This document shows positions 44,434 to 55,704 of a stretch of DNA of 64,000 nucleotides, one piece after another. The notes beneath the pieces are model-generated. The model was not told where the DNA came from and searched no databases. It was given only the letters and a program-made list of their open reading frames with translations. The stretch comes from Pisolithus tinctorius (taxonomy: Eukaryota > Basidiomycota > Agaricomycetes > Boletales > Pisolithaceae): positions 1-64,000 of the forward strand of contig JANFAH010000066.1 in NCBI GenBank assembly GCA_024663395.1, read 5' to 3'. The position numbers and the translations under genes were made by a program. Each line of letters opens with the position of its first letter. Within the stretch, counting starts at the first letter, position 1.

Positions 44434-47001
44434 ATGTCTTCGTCTCCACCGTTCGATATCCCGACGCTTGCCGATCTTGGCGTCGACCCAACAGTGTTGG
44501 AGGAACTTTCCCCTATTGCAGAAGCTAACAAGTGGTTGACCGCGTTCAGCGCGAATGTTCGCAACAAGGCCACTGGACTGACAACTGATTTGTTTCACCC
44601 GTTTGGGTTTTGGAAAGACATTCTAGCTCTCACCTGGGATTTCCGTACCATACGCGGTGCAGAGGCTATTAAAAAATTGCTGGATGACCGCCTTGACCTG
44701 ATTGGACTGGCGCCACTCTACCTCGCTGAAGATCATCTTCGTGCTCCGGTGTTGGTGAAACCGATTCCCGGAGTGGTCTTCCTACGACTTTGCTTTGAGT
44801 TCGAGACTAAACAGGGTAAGGGCATTGGGATTGCCTTCCTCGTGCCAACACCGGATACCCAATGGAAGGCATGGTCCCTCCTCACACGTCTGGGATCACT
44901 GAAAGACTATCCAGAAAGAGTGAGTTGCGTGTAAATCCGTGGAAGACTCACCCAGACGTCAGGCAGGCGGGCATGCTACGCGACTATACAATCCGTCATG
45001 ATTGGAGTGAGGAGCAGTCTCATGAAGTAATTGGGGACCCAACAGTCCTCATTATCGGCGCTGGGCACAGTGGTCTGGATATCGCTGCTAGACTAAAGTA
45101 TATGAACACTTCGGCCCTTGTCATCGACCGAAGCGCACGCATAGGAGATAATGTAAGTGCTCATCCGATGTCTTTCGAACCCACAAACAACCAGATATTA
45201 GTGGAGGAAACGTTACAAATCACTCTGTTTGCATGATATAGTCTGTGGGTATCATATCCTTGCAATCTTCGTAATTCATCCATGTATGTCCGTGTTTAGG
45301 GTTTAATCATCTGCCTTACCTCCCGTATGTGAAGTCATACCTTCATATCTTCCACCTGTGATCCCATCATTGTAAGCAGGTTTCCATCGACGTGGCCTGT
45401 GTTTTGCCCTGCTGCAAAGGTTTGTGATCAAGGCCCACCAGATCTCAACTCTGAGCGAATGATATTGTGGTAGCTCGCAGACTGGCTTGAATTTTATGCG
45501 AAAGCTCTAGAATTGAATGTGTGGTTATCATCTAGAGTAGTGAAGACAAGCTGGAATGAAGACACAAAGACCTGGGTCGTTTCTGTCCTGCGTGAGGGTG
45601 TTCTAAAAACAATGACGGTGAAACATCTCGTCTTCTCCACCGGTCACGGTGGTGGATTCCCCAAAATGCCAGATATCCAAGGAAAGGTAGCGACGTCCAC
45701 GGCATGCTTCGCCCGTGACCTCATATCCTTGACAGGCTAGTTTCGGCGGAACGGTCTTGCATTCCTCACAATACCATTCGGCCGCGGAGTACGCTGGAAA
45801 GAAAGTTATCGTGGTCGGTTCTGCGAACTCAGGTAGGAAACAATCGCTAGCCTGATTTCCCATAGATCATATTTTCAATCTGCGCAGGGCATGATATTGC
45901 AATGGACCTGTATCGACACAACGCTGAAGTGACATTGTACGTTGTGAATCTATTCCAGACCAACTCGTGAACTTGACGGGAGTTGACAGGATTCAACGAT
46001 CATCAACATACGTTATCTCCCTGGATGCTAGCATTTCCTCTTTAAAAGGTTTCCGAAGTGTTTTTTGCTACGAAGTTGCTCCAGCTAAATCTTGAAATGA
46101 ATGCTTCTCAGAAAGGTACAATGAAAACTCTTCAGTTGAATTTTCGGATCTGCTTGGCTCTGCGCTCCCGTGGCCAAGTCTTCTACCGTTACTGCGAGCC
46201 GAGACAGCGCGCGCCGCGAATGTCGACAAGTGCGTCCTCCACATGGTCCCCATCGTGCTGTTCTAAGAAGTGTGCCAAGGAATTTGATTAAGGATCTCGA
46301 AGGCGCTGGATTCAGAACCAACCTTGGGATCGATGATGCTGGGCTGTTACCTTTGATATACGCAAGAGGAGGCGGCTTTTACGTTGGTACGGTTGGCGCT
46401 CGAACCTCGGAAAATGCGTCCTGATACCAAGACAGATACTGGCGCTTCTGGGGAGATCATCAAAGGGAATATCAGAATCAAAAGTGGTTGTTCCATCCAG
46501 CGGTTCACTTCTGACGGTCTGGAGTTTGACGACGGGTCTCACGTGGGATGTGACGCTGTTATCTTTGCCACTGGGTGTGTTGCCTTGATCCGCTACATGA
46601 GGCGTACGTATCGGGGGCAGAGAGCTAATTGGTTTCCTCGCAAAGATTTGGTGAATTACGAGATTCTATAAGGGAAGTGTGCGGATCAGAGATAGCAAAT
46701 CAGGTTGGTCCAATTTGGGGGTTAGATAACGAGGGCGAGCCCCAAGGTGTGTGGAGAAGAACGGGGCAACCGCGTCTGTGGATCGGCATGGGTAAGTAGG
46801 CTCCGCAGTATCGATTCTGTTGTACATAATAGCACTTCTGCAGCAAGTCTAGGTCGTTCTCGTTTCCATAGTCTGCACCTTGCGCTCCGTGAGTCGGATT
46901 TCGAACTTCCTTCATGTAGGAGACGTTGCTGACCGTTACTTCAAGAAATTAAAGCGTTGGAGGAGGGTGTAATCACTGATGATGGTGTCTATGCAAAGTG
47001 A
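44434..47001 (+). CDS. Flavin-containing monooxygenase, FAD/NADPH
   Basis: Start at 44434: MSSSPPFDIPTLADLGVDPT. An N-terminal module of about 130 residues resembling an NTF2/SnoaL-like fold (FWKDILALTWDFRTIRGAEA) comes before the FMO core. This arrangement is common in fungal single-component FMOs. The FAD Rossmann motif is VLIIGAGHSGLDIAARLKY. The next small exons read WRKRYKSLCLHD, FNHLPYLP, FPSTWPVFCPAAK and LADWLEFYAKALELNVWL. The FMO fingerprint lies in GTVLHSSQYHSAAEYAGKKV and the NADPH Rossmann motif in VIVVGSANSGHDIAMDLYR. The C-terminus has DAVIFATG and ends ALEEGVITDDGVYAK, with TGA at 46999-47001. Substrate unknown; fungal relatives oxidise nitrogen or sulfur compounds or carry out Baeyer-Villiger-like reactions. 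No other metabolic cluster genes flank it. Confidence 0.82.
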
Positions 47002-47569
47002 CCAGCGCCTGGAAACGTATCTCTACACACGATAAGAATTATTGAATGCAAGCGTATTACCGCCCTTCCCCTTCATTTGCGTGTGTATGTACATACTTAC
47101 AAATAGGAACGGCACGTCGCTGATAGGAAGTGGAACCAGCGGATTTTGACAGAGTTTAACTTCGGTGACAAGGATGTCTGATCACCAGCTCTTCGAATAT
47201 TGATCAATGATACCCGACAGAAGATGGCGTGATCAATAAACATGTTGCGTAGGGGTCGAGAGGGTGTCTACTAGTATGGCGCGATAACGCTATCGCCGGA
47301 TGACCGGCATACCCATGTTGTTCAGAGCAGCGTGCGTGCCATGGGAAAGGGGGGGACGCATACGTGGTCGATTCCACAGGGATGACATAAGCGGCCGGGA
47401 ATAGCCGGTCGGATAAGGGTGTTGATATTTGGAGGAGCTGTGCCATTGCCAAAGGTTCCCTCGCTCCAGCCAGTCGCCCACACCGACGAGCACGACTACC
47501 TGGCGGCCTTCATATCCGTTGTGGTTCTTTATAACGGATTTCGGCTCTCTCTTTAGCGTACATACCACC
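47002..47569. other. Intergenic
   Basis: About 570 bp between the FMO stop and the small membrane protein start. No supported frame. A minus-strand frame at 47290-47592 is antisense to the downstream gene start and is not convincing. Confidence 0.4.
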
Positions 47570-48207
47570 ATGTCTGTTCTCGTCGTCGCCAAGTTCCCCA
47601 GCGTCGCTGCTGTCTTGATGGCTTTGGCTGCTTCGTTCTTCCTTCTGTTGCTCGCTCACTGCATGTTCTCCTTCATGCAGCTATGGTCTTGTCCCTTGAC
47701 CATCCCAGGAAACCAAGAGAAAATGCGCATGGTTCCTTTGTCTCTGTTTCCAAAGCTTCGAACACCCCAGCAGTGGAATGCTCCTACATCGTTGCCTTTC
47801 ACGTTTCGTCTCCCCGAAAAGACACCACAACCTGAGAATAACATCGATGCACTACCGAGACGCTCAGTGTCGCTACCTGTGGTTAGTTGGCAGCCCCGTA
47901 CTCCAGGACCCCGATTTCAGCCACCTCGTGAGTCCAGACCTCTCCAGAAATCCTTTTCCCCTTAAACCCTCCCATGCAGCACCAGCATTGTATGAAAACC
48001 CTATGCCGCTATCAATGGCAAAGCTGATCATGTCGCGGCATGTATGTTGCGTCGTCCTTACTTGTCTCTCATTCTTACTCAGCGCTCGACCCACAGACGT
48101 TTCGAAAACCGAACCCTAATCGACCACGGAGAACTTCCGTAACATCGTCGAAGCGGCCAATGTCATCGCCACAAACCCCATCACGCCTCTATCACTCAAT
48201 AGCATAG
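47570..48207 (+). CDS. Small single-pass membrane protein, Pro/Arg-rich tail
   Basis: Start at 47570: MSVLVVAKFPSVAAVLMALA followed by SFFLLLLAHCMFSF. Residues about 12-34 form one hydrophobic helix (signal anchor). The remainder is hydrophilic and Pro/Ser/Arg-rich (LFPKLRTPQQWNAPTSLPFT, SWQPRTPGPRFQPP). The intron 47931-47979 (GTGAGT...TGCAG) then leads to APALYENPMPLSMAKLIMSR. The last exon is uncertain. With an acceptor at CCCACAG (about 48095) it reads TFRKPNPNRPRRTSVTSSKR and stops at 48205-48207. With the earlier acceptor CTCAG it stops at 48140-48142. No family recognised. The proline-rich arginine tail suggests an adaptor or cell-wall/membrane role only as speculation. Confidence 0.5.
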
Positions 48208-48999
48208 CCCGCCCCTTTAATCCTTATTTCCCGCCCCGCCCTTTCTGCCTTGCCGCTGGGGCAGTGCGCCGGAAATAACTTATACCACCCAATCCAATGC
48301 CTCAAGACATCTTGGACACTATTTACGTAGCAACTACTGTAATCACGAGACATCGACGGACCGTTGAGACACGACTTTTCCCCTCCACGAGTTGAAGACG
48401 ATATCCATGGGAATTCTTCCGGATTTATTTATGATAGCACGTGTGAGGCGTGTCTCTTACGGTGGGCGACCAGCGCGCCAACGGCTACGTCGAGGTGGAC
48501 TGACAAATGGATATTCCTTTTTTTGTATAAGGACTTCGTACATTTCCCTTATTTCTGTCCACACTTTTTTTGCTCCAGGCGTATGACTTTACGAATTCTT
48601 TTTACTTGCGGTTGCATTTAAATACCGGCTATCCGCACACCTTACCTAGACATACTTCCTGTCTTGGGCCACCTACGACGAGTATAATGCGAAACCTTGT
48701 GCAAAAGACAATCTTGGACACAGCGCTTGGATCAGTTGAGCCTTTATTTCACAATTCAGATTGTCATGCAACCTCTGATATGGTGGACGATGTTACTGAA
48801 TTTACTGCGTATCATTTGTACACAACGAGCACTCAGCGCTGGGACTAACTGGGCATCATTAGTGGTGTGCGCTAACCATCTCATCTCAGCGAACTGGACC
48901 AGCATTCTACAGGCGTATGGGACCGTCTTCCCCGAGTTCAACTAGTTATCGGAAACTGAGCTGCCATTGCGCCAAGTTGGACCATTTCTATGCCTCAAT
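48208..48999. other. Left flank of the transposon
   Basis: About 790 bp with no supported gene. A plus-strand frame at 48697-48945 has no recognisable content. The stretch ends at CTCAAT next to the first terminal inverted repeat at 49000. Confidence 0.4.
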
Positions 49000-50469
49000 A
49001 TGTCGCAAATTTTCGAGGCGCCTGATAATGCCGCCGGCTGACAATGCTCGCGAGTTTCCTTATTAGGGTCATTAAAATGGTCTGGTAATGATATGTCAAC
49101 GGCTTGGGGGCAGTGCCAAGGGAAGAAGTTTCATTGGACGGGAGTTACCCGAGTTACCGAGTGATAACGATCTGATAATGACTGATATTATGGCGTGACA
49201 TTTGTCTTACATCAGCCGAACACAGCGTATGCAGCGTGTCTGACAACTATCAGTCAGCTACGAGACATCTTCTCTCATGGCTCCCTCCCGTACCACCCGT
49301 TCGGCTTTGACCCGTCAAAATGCTGAACGGAATCATGCCGTTTTCCATCAATGCCCACACTGCAACAGGAAATTTCAGAAAACCGGTTTCAAGCAGCACG
49401 AGGCGAGTTGCAGGAAGCGCAAAGAAGATGAGAGGGAGCATGTAGCTTTCGAACGTCAGTACGAAGAGAAACAACGAGGTACGTGAATTGGTGCGTAGCG
49501 CAGGCAGACTCAATCTAATGGTTTCTGGCTTCAATTATTAACTCAGCTGCCCACCATCGAGCTGCGAGAGCATCAGTACTCAAATCGCAGCCTCGAGTGC
49601 CCGAAGCTCACCGTACGGATACAGGATATTTTTTCGTCGATGAACCCGGTGAGTCTGACTTTCATTTATGTTGTGGTCCTAGTCTCAGATAAGCTGCGGC
49701 TGCAGTCGAGGTGACTATGGGACAAGATTACAATGAGACGAGCGACATGCTCCACGCCTCAGGTACGTATTCACTTCAGTGCGCATTCTCGCAGTGCTCA
49801 TAATTCCCTCAGATGTGTCGATGCCAACTTCCACAAGTTCTAATGTGGCAAAACTTCCTGAATTCAAGATCCAATTTCATCCGAGAAGCAATCGACCACC
49901 GATTTATCAGTCTTACAAAGAGTTCCGTGTTCGCAGTGAGAAATCTGCATCCCCGGTTGACAAGACACCTTGGTCCCCATTTCATACGTTGGGTGACTTC
50001 GAGTTTGCGGAAATCGCACTCGCTTCACTGCTCAACCAGCAACAGGTCAATGCCCTGCTGGATCTCTTTGCTCGTGTCACACAGGGAGCCGTCCAAGTCA
50101 TGCTCAAGAATGATGCCGAACTTCGCAAAGCGTGTGATGCAGCTGCGATGGAACTCACTCCGGTAAGATTTTCAAATGTCCATTCGTCGCCATCCGTCCT
50201 ACCTCTCTAAATAGTTCTCCAGGGTCGAAGTTAAGGTACCATACAAAAAGGAAGAATGTACGTTCGAAGCGCATATTTGCCCACTGTGGGAGTGGGCACT
50301 CGATATCTTAGAAAATCCATTCCTCGGTCCGCACTTCACTTGGGATGCACAGCGACTCTACAGGCACAACGGCGTTGAGTATGAACGTTTTTATGACGAG
50401 CCCTGGACTGGAGATTATTGGTGGGATATTCAAGTATGTGCCTGGTCGATATGTCATTCATTACCCGTA
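49000..50469 (+). repeat. Left inverted arm, 1470 bp
   Basis: Matches the reverse complement of 58816-60285 over its full length with the same size. It covers the terminal repeat, subterminal region, transposase start and first exons. Differences that I checked (for example CTACGAG/CTATGAG at 49257-49263 and GAACGGA/GAATGGA near 49325) are C/T transitions. Confidence 0.9.
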
Positions 50470-53051
50470 CATAACATGTTGTATTTGTGCTAGTCGAGTC
50501 TACCAGATATCAAGAACGCTGTGCCGTTTGGCCTGATCCTTTATGCTGACAAGTCCAACCTATCGTCTTTCGGCACTGCCAAGAGTTACCCCGTCGTTGT
50601 GTGCTGTGCAAACTTACCGGTTGAGATTCGGAATAGCAATGTCGTTGGCGGGGGTACCGTTGTCGGCTGGCTGCCTATTGTGAATGACATCCACTGTTTA
50701 GATATTCATATAGACTAAGAACATTTCAGGTCCCCGAAGATGCCGAAGAAGAGGGAAAGCTAGGCTACACAACCCTCAAGCGTGTCGTGTGGCACGAATC
50801 TTTCAAGAAGTTACTTCTGGAGATTGAGCAGTACTCGAAGACTGGGTACGCACATACATCTTCGCATGACAACATTACCCGTTGGCTCTTTCCGAGTCTT
50901 ATGGTACTGTCTGCCGATTTTGAAGAGATGTAATATACTTTCTTCTTCTTGCTTGAACTGGCAATACTAACTCAATGGCCTACTACAGATGCATGATGGC
51001 ACTCACTCGTGGTCGCGGTGGCAAACGCCCTTGCCCTGTATGTCTTGTACCGTCAGAGCTACTCCATGACCTCTCCAGGACTTTTGAACCTCGTACGCAT
51101 GCCCAGGGCATCGATGCGTTATGTGTTCGTGCAACGAATCGAGTTGAAGGCGATGAATTGCTAAAGTGGTTAGGTTTACGACCGATCGAAGTAAGTTTCC
51201 ACCGACAAATCACCGTCAACGAACTAATATTTAATGGGATGCAGAACGTGTTCTGGATGATTGGGTTCTCTGATCTCCACCTCGCCTGCAGCTTTGACCG
51301 ACTGCATTATGGGCATGGTTTTTGGGGCAAGCACGTCTTTGGGGACCTAAAGGTGATTGTAAAGGCACTCGGGCGACAGATCGAAGCTGACGTCGAGAAG
51401 TAGTGAGTCACTGTTTGACAAACAATTGCTGTGAACGTTGTCACTTCTCACCTTTGACAACGATAGTGTTGCAAGTTTTCCTCGCTGGCAAAACCTCGCA
51501 CACTTCAACCAAGTTATTCATGTCACTTTTTCAGATGGTAACAAGCTGGCCGATATCTCCAAGGTGCGTGTGTCCAATACCGGACGGCTGTCAATGAACT
51601 GTTTCCCTAGCAAATCTTCTACGTGGCGATCAATGTTTTGAAGAAGAGTATAACCCCTGAAGGGTACCAGCTCCTCCGAGTCATCTGAAGCTACCTACAA
51701 CTTGATAGCCTCGTCGGCTTAGATGTCCAGACCGAACGTACGATTAACATGATCAACGACGAGATATTGACATTTGATCAGACACTGAAGGTAGTTATAC
51801 GCTTTGTGCTCATGCCAATTTGTTGTAACGTGTCATTTTCAGGACTACACCAAATGCGTCATGAAGTCCAACATTGATGGTCTGCGAACTGACTGGAATT
51901 TCCTGAAAGTCCACCTTTGGAAGCACGTCGTTCGAGATATCTGCCTAAAGGGTGCTGTGCGCAACTATAGCACTCGGCCCAACGAAAGTATGCATAAGCC
52001 AATCCGAGACGCATATGAACACCGTTCGAACGGTAGAGACGTTCCTGCTCAGGTATGACAACCGTGTGTGCCGACATTCCTACTCACAGTCACTTTAAAA
52101 TGCATGTTAGGTCTTGCGGGTAGATCACCAAGTTCTTGCTACGAAGCTTCTCAGATTGCGTGTTGATCACCTCAAGAAATCTGTCTCTGGGGAATCAGAT
52201 CCAGAAGCTGATGCGGTCAGTGAGCATACCTCACTTGATCATATTAAGCTTGGTGCACACGTCGTCGCGACCCAAACCCTGAAAGACTTAGAGGAAAATG
52301 GTCAGCCAGATATGGCGTTCCATCGGTTCCGTCAAAGGTTCTGCAAGTTCCTTAATGACGCCCTTCCGGCATATGGATATCAAGTCAAGTCATGGATCTC
52401 CCTCCCCGCTGACTTCGCGGTACGTATCTACACTCTCATTATGTATTCATCTAGTTGAAACTGTGCTTGTGCTAAGGTTAAAGAATACCGTTATCTGCTG
52501 GTCAACTACGAGTCGACTGTCACCTGGAACCAGTGCACAGATCGTCTCCGCTGCAACCCGTCATTTTTTGGTGTGCCCCGCTACGACTGTGCGCTTATTC
52601 AATACACCGAGACAGAAACCGCCTTCGTTCGTCTCATCTGCATGTTTTCCTGTGTCATTCCAGACATAGGAAGCATGGAATTTATCTTGGCGCAACCCTT
52701 CACAACAAGGATCGGACCGGCCCGCACTATTGATCGCGATCTCAGGCTCAAATGTGTCAAGTCAGTTCCGCGGGCTGCGTCCATCTTCATACTGTTGTGC
52801 TCGATCATCCGAGGGGCCGTTCTAGCACCTGACACCGAACATGATGACGAATTTTTTGTTGTTGAGCAGCTTGATAGTGATATGTTCCTACGGACACAGG
52901 CGATGTAGGTTACTTACCGTCTCTAGTGGCCTTCCAACCAGAGAATTTTGAGCGCATTGCAGATGTCTATTCTGACCCATCACCGTCTTGTCCTTTGCAA
53001 GCCGTCAACCATCCTAGCAAGGAATCTGAAGACTTGCAACACGCTCAGTAG
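49277..53051 (+). pseudogene. Plavaka-family transposase, broken
   Basis: The start at 49277 (MAPSRTTRSALTRQNAERNH) leads into an N-terminal zinc-knuckle-like motif (CPHCNRKFQKTGFKQHEASC). Subsequent exons carry family-typical segments: EFKIQFHPRSNRPPIYQSYK, SPFHTLGDFEFAEIALASLL, FTWDAQRLYRHNGVEYERFY and YWWDIQSSLPDIKNAVPFGL. Then come ILYADKSNLSSFGTAKSYPV, NVFWMIGFSDLHLACSFDRL and a C-terminal FILAQPFTTRIGPARTIDRD. Two lesions are visible. A TGA at 51686-51688 interrupts LLRVI-SYLQLDSLVGLDV where relatives have Arg, so CGA changed to TGA. Near 52885 the frame must shift to read the expected tail (TDTGDVGYLPSLVAFQPENF), which stops at 53051; unshifted it ends at 52908. The product should not be active. 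Confidence 0.85.
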
Positions 53052-53106
53052 CAGATCAAAGGTACTTGGGTGACAGATTGAAGCCGACGTCGAGAAATAG
53101 TAAGTC
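53044..53106 (+). repeat. Diverged duplicate of transposase exon end
   Basis: The segment around 53044-53106 (GACAGATTGAAGCCGACGTC and following) is a degraded copy of 51355-51417 (GACAGATCGAAGCTGACGTC), where the transposase encodes RQIEADVEK. It lies just beyond the transposase tail, suggesting a local duplication or remnant of a second copy. Confidence 0.65.
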
Positions 53107-53466
53107 ACGATTAATACTGTTAGCAACCACTCTGGAACAGATCACATCAGACGCATACCCAACTCTTTTCCCCCCTGCTGTGGAGCAAAGCGGTAAGTAG
53201 TAGGTGCACTGACGCAGGGACATTGGGGGATATCGTGCGGTCTGTTTCACTACTTGTTATGCCCACCACACGAAACTCAATCTACTGGATGCTGGACAGC
53301 AGGCTGCCAGAGCGGACAACGATCTCGTTCCTTTTATGTATGACGACAGAGATACGCTCTGACCAACGAAGTGTTGAAACTACAGAGCAAAGGGATGTAT
53401 ATAGGTCTACAAGGCTGTTGAAGCCTTGAAGGCGAAGAAACCACGATTCAGTTCCTCTTCTCTTCC

Positions 53467-53915
53467 CTAGTCCCCCCTCTTCCGTTTTCCAAGGACCTTC
53501 TCGGACACAACTTGTTCAGCAAGGAAACGGTCCAGCGCGTGGACGACGGCTTGTAGGGTGTTGCGGAAAGTCAGAATCGAGTGGAGGTCGACGTCCGCGT
53601 CACGCCCAGTCGTTTCAGTGACGGGAACGTCGTCGGCTGGGATATCAGGAGGGGGATAAGCGTTGAGGGAGAGTAAAGCGGGGTCTATGGTGGAAGGCGT
53701 AGCGACTGCAGCAGGAGCGGCCCATTCGGGGGGCGAACTGTTGGGAGAAAAATTCTAGTGGCGAGTCAATATCGATGACTAATACACAAGCGGAACGGAA
53801 GACATACCACCAAGCTATACAAGTCGCTGAACACGTCTGTAGCCGCTTCAGCGGTCTCGGGCGCGTCAACGGGAGTTGAAGTGCCGTTGGGAATTTTGAA
53901 CGCATCGGGGGACAT
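53467..53915 (-). CDS. Small unrecognised cargo protein, minus strand
   Basis: Two exons: start at 53915 (MSPDAFKIPNGTSTPVDAPE, then TAEAATDVFSDLYSLV). An intron follows with donor GTATGT and acceptor CACTAG at about 53758. Exon 2 begins NFSPNSSPPEWAAPAAVATP and ends FRNTLQAVVHALDRFLAEQV and a basic tail, GKRKRGD, with TAG at 53467-53469. About 130 residues: acidic/Pro-rich front half, one amphipathic helix, and a GKRKR block that could be a nuclear localisation signal. It lies inside the transposon on the strand opposite to the transposase. No family is recognised. Confidence 0.5.
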
Positions 53916-54612
53916 GGGTGGGGCGGGGAAGGGGTAGACTTGAAGTCGCTGAGTGTGGAAGAGGAGATTTCGAGTTGAAGTTGCCGAGAGTGGAGGGGGA
54001 ATCAAAGGTCACGCTCACAAGAGACCAACAGTCGACCGTCAGCGAGGGGAATTGGTGAATGAGGCACAAGGTGAATTTCATACGATGCGAGAACAGAAGC
54101 TACTAATTGAAACAGGTACTGGACAAATGGAGACCGTGAAGATGCAAGAGCGTTGAAGATACTTGAGGTGCATATGCTACTGACAAAAGTTTATAGGCAT
54201 ACGGTAAGGCGTCAGCAAACAGAACGAGCGTTGGCGACGCTTCGCACCCGCGGATACAACAGATGCGTCGCTGGCCAGTCAAGGTCGCGATGGAATGCAT
54301 TCGAGTCAGACGAGTGTTGGGAAGCTGAGCATACCCTTTCACCTTGTATCCAATTCATCACACACTTACTCGCTGACTTTTTTCCTTGACGACGTCAGAT
54401 CTTCGTACAGAACGCAGCATCTGGTCTCGCCTTTTTTCACGTTCGCATGCACGTATACAAAACTCACAATACACGTTATGAGCAAGACGAAGTCTTTGTG
54501 TACTCGACCGGTCCCTCTTTGCAACATTCCGTCCTGCCCATGGTTCGACCCACTATACATGCTTTTTCACACACCGTCTTCCCATTCCATCATGTCGAGT
54601 AGCATGGCATAG

Positions 54613-55156
54613 ATGTCTGCGAAGGTAGCACAAGCCATTGCCGCTGTATCTCCCGCTAAGACCATCCACATGCCAGAGTAAGTGGTACAACCTAAACCAT
54701 TTCCAACACGCTAAATGTGCGAGACCGTTCGATCTTCGTTCGCCGAGGGGAACCTGCTTAGCCCTCCACTCATGCATGAAGTCATATCCTCGCAGTGAGT
54801 ACCTGCTTCTTGGGAGTATGTGTGGTATTATTTCCGGTATAAAGCAGAGATGACGCAGGGTTCTGCAGCTGTTCATCATGCGGCTGCTGCTGCCCATGAA
54901 GGATTCATATTTCTCCCGGTAAGTTTGCAGTTCCCCATCGTTCCTATCCCAACCCATCTCAAACCACTTACAGCGCCGAAGCATTCCGCTCTCAATTCCG
55001 CTAGTTTTTCTCGTGTATTCTGTGGCTGGGTTCATGCGACACCGGCGTCGAATTGTCCACACTAGACTACGAAAAGTACTGCTACAACACTCCTTATCAT
55101 TGTCCTTTGGTCTCTCGTATGGCGCTGCATCTGTAACATTACACAAACAAATTTAA
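54613..55156 (+). CDS. Possible small membrane protein, cargo
   Basis: Tentative. Start at 54613: MSAKVAQAIAAVSPAKTIHM. The donor GTAAGT at 54678 and acceptor GCTTAG at about 54761 lead to PPLMHEVISS. A second donor GTGAGT and acceptor ACGCAG lead to GSAAVHHAAAAAHEGFIFLP. A third donor GTAAGT and acceptor TTACAG lead to RRSIPLSIPLVFLVYSVAGF. This tail has a hydrophobic helix, then an Arg/His-rich stretch and TAA at 55154-55156, which overlaps an AATAAA polyadenylation-like signal. All three introns have good consensus and join in frame, which favours a real gene. The opposite strand also has a 197-codon frame here, but its would-be splice sites are poor. Confidence 0.4.
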
Positions 55157-55704
55157 TAAAACGGGTGTAATATTATAACCAGAAAGAAAGCAAGAAAAAA
55201 GCTCCCAAAAGGTATTCAAGTCACGTCGATTGACACGTGACAATGCCGCGATTCCTTGCGTCGTCGCATATTACACTCGCGATTCGTACCGCATCAACAT
55301 CGATCCCCGGAACGCATGTTCGATTACATATCAAAAGGGACTAAGGTGAGCAAATTTCATACCGTAGTCGCCTACTGCTGATGGCATTGTCAAATCGTGC
55401 TTTATTATGTCCTCAGACCGGCTCAATAGCTGGTTATTTGCAACCACTGACATCCAACCCGCTGACGGTCCGCCATGTGGATTCCCTGAGGCTACTACTA
55501 TGTACGTATTGCTTTTTGTTGTACTATTCAAATTTTCCATATTCATCTAAGAGCACCCAACTGACAGGTGTCGCCCTCCATCGGGATTCGCGACGTCTGT
55601 GGCCCTTAATAAGGAGAATAAAGGGAGGCTTGCAAAGGTTCGCAACCATCTGTGTGTGGCCTCACCATTTCCTCTGGTCCTTGACGTCCATTTCCTTCAC
55701 TGAT
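55157..55704. other. Intergenic inside the transposon
   Basis: About 550 bp between cargo genes; no exon supported. It should hold the promoter of the gene at 55705. Confidence 0.4.

Noticed and set aside
44434..47001. Secondary-metabolite cluster around the monooxygenase
   Set aside because: Neighbours are cyclophilin 40 and a small membrane protein; no synthase, terpene cyclase, NRPS or transporter gene is present nearby.
54553..55146. 197-codon open frame on the minus strand inside the transposon
   Set aside because: The plus strand has three consensus introns that join in frame across the same region; the minus frame has no motif and poor start context. Neither is certain, so the plus gene is listed at low confidence.
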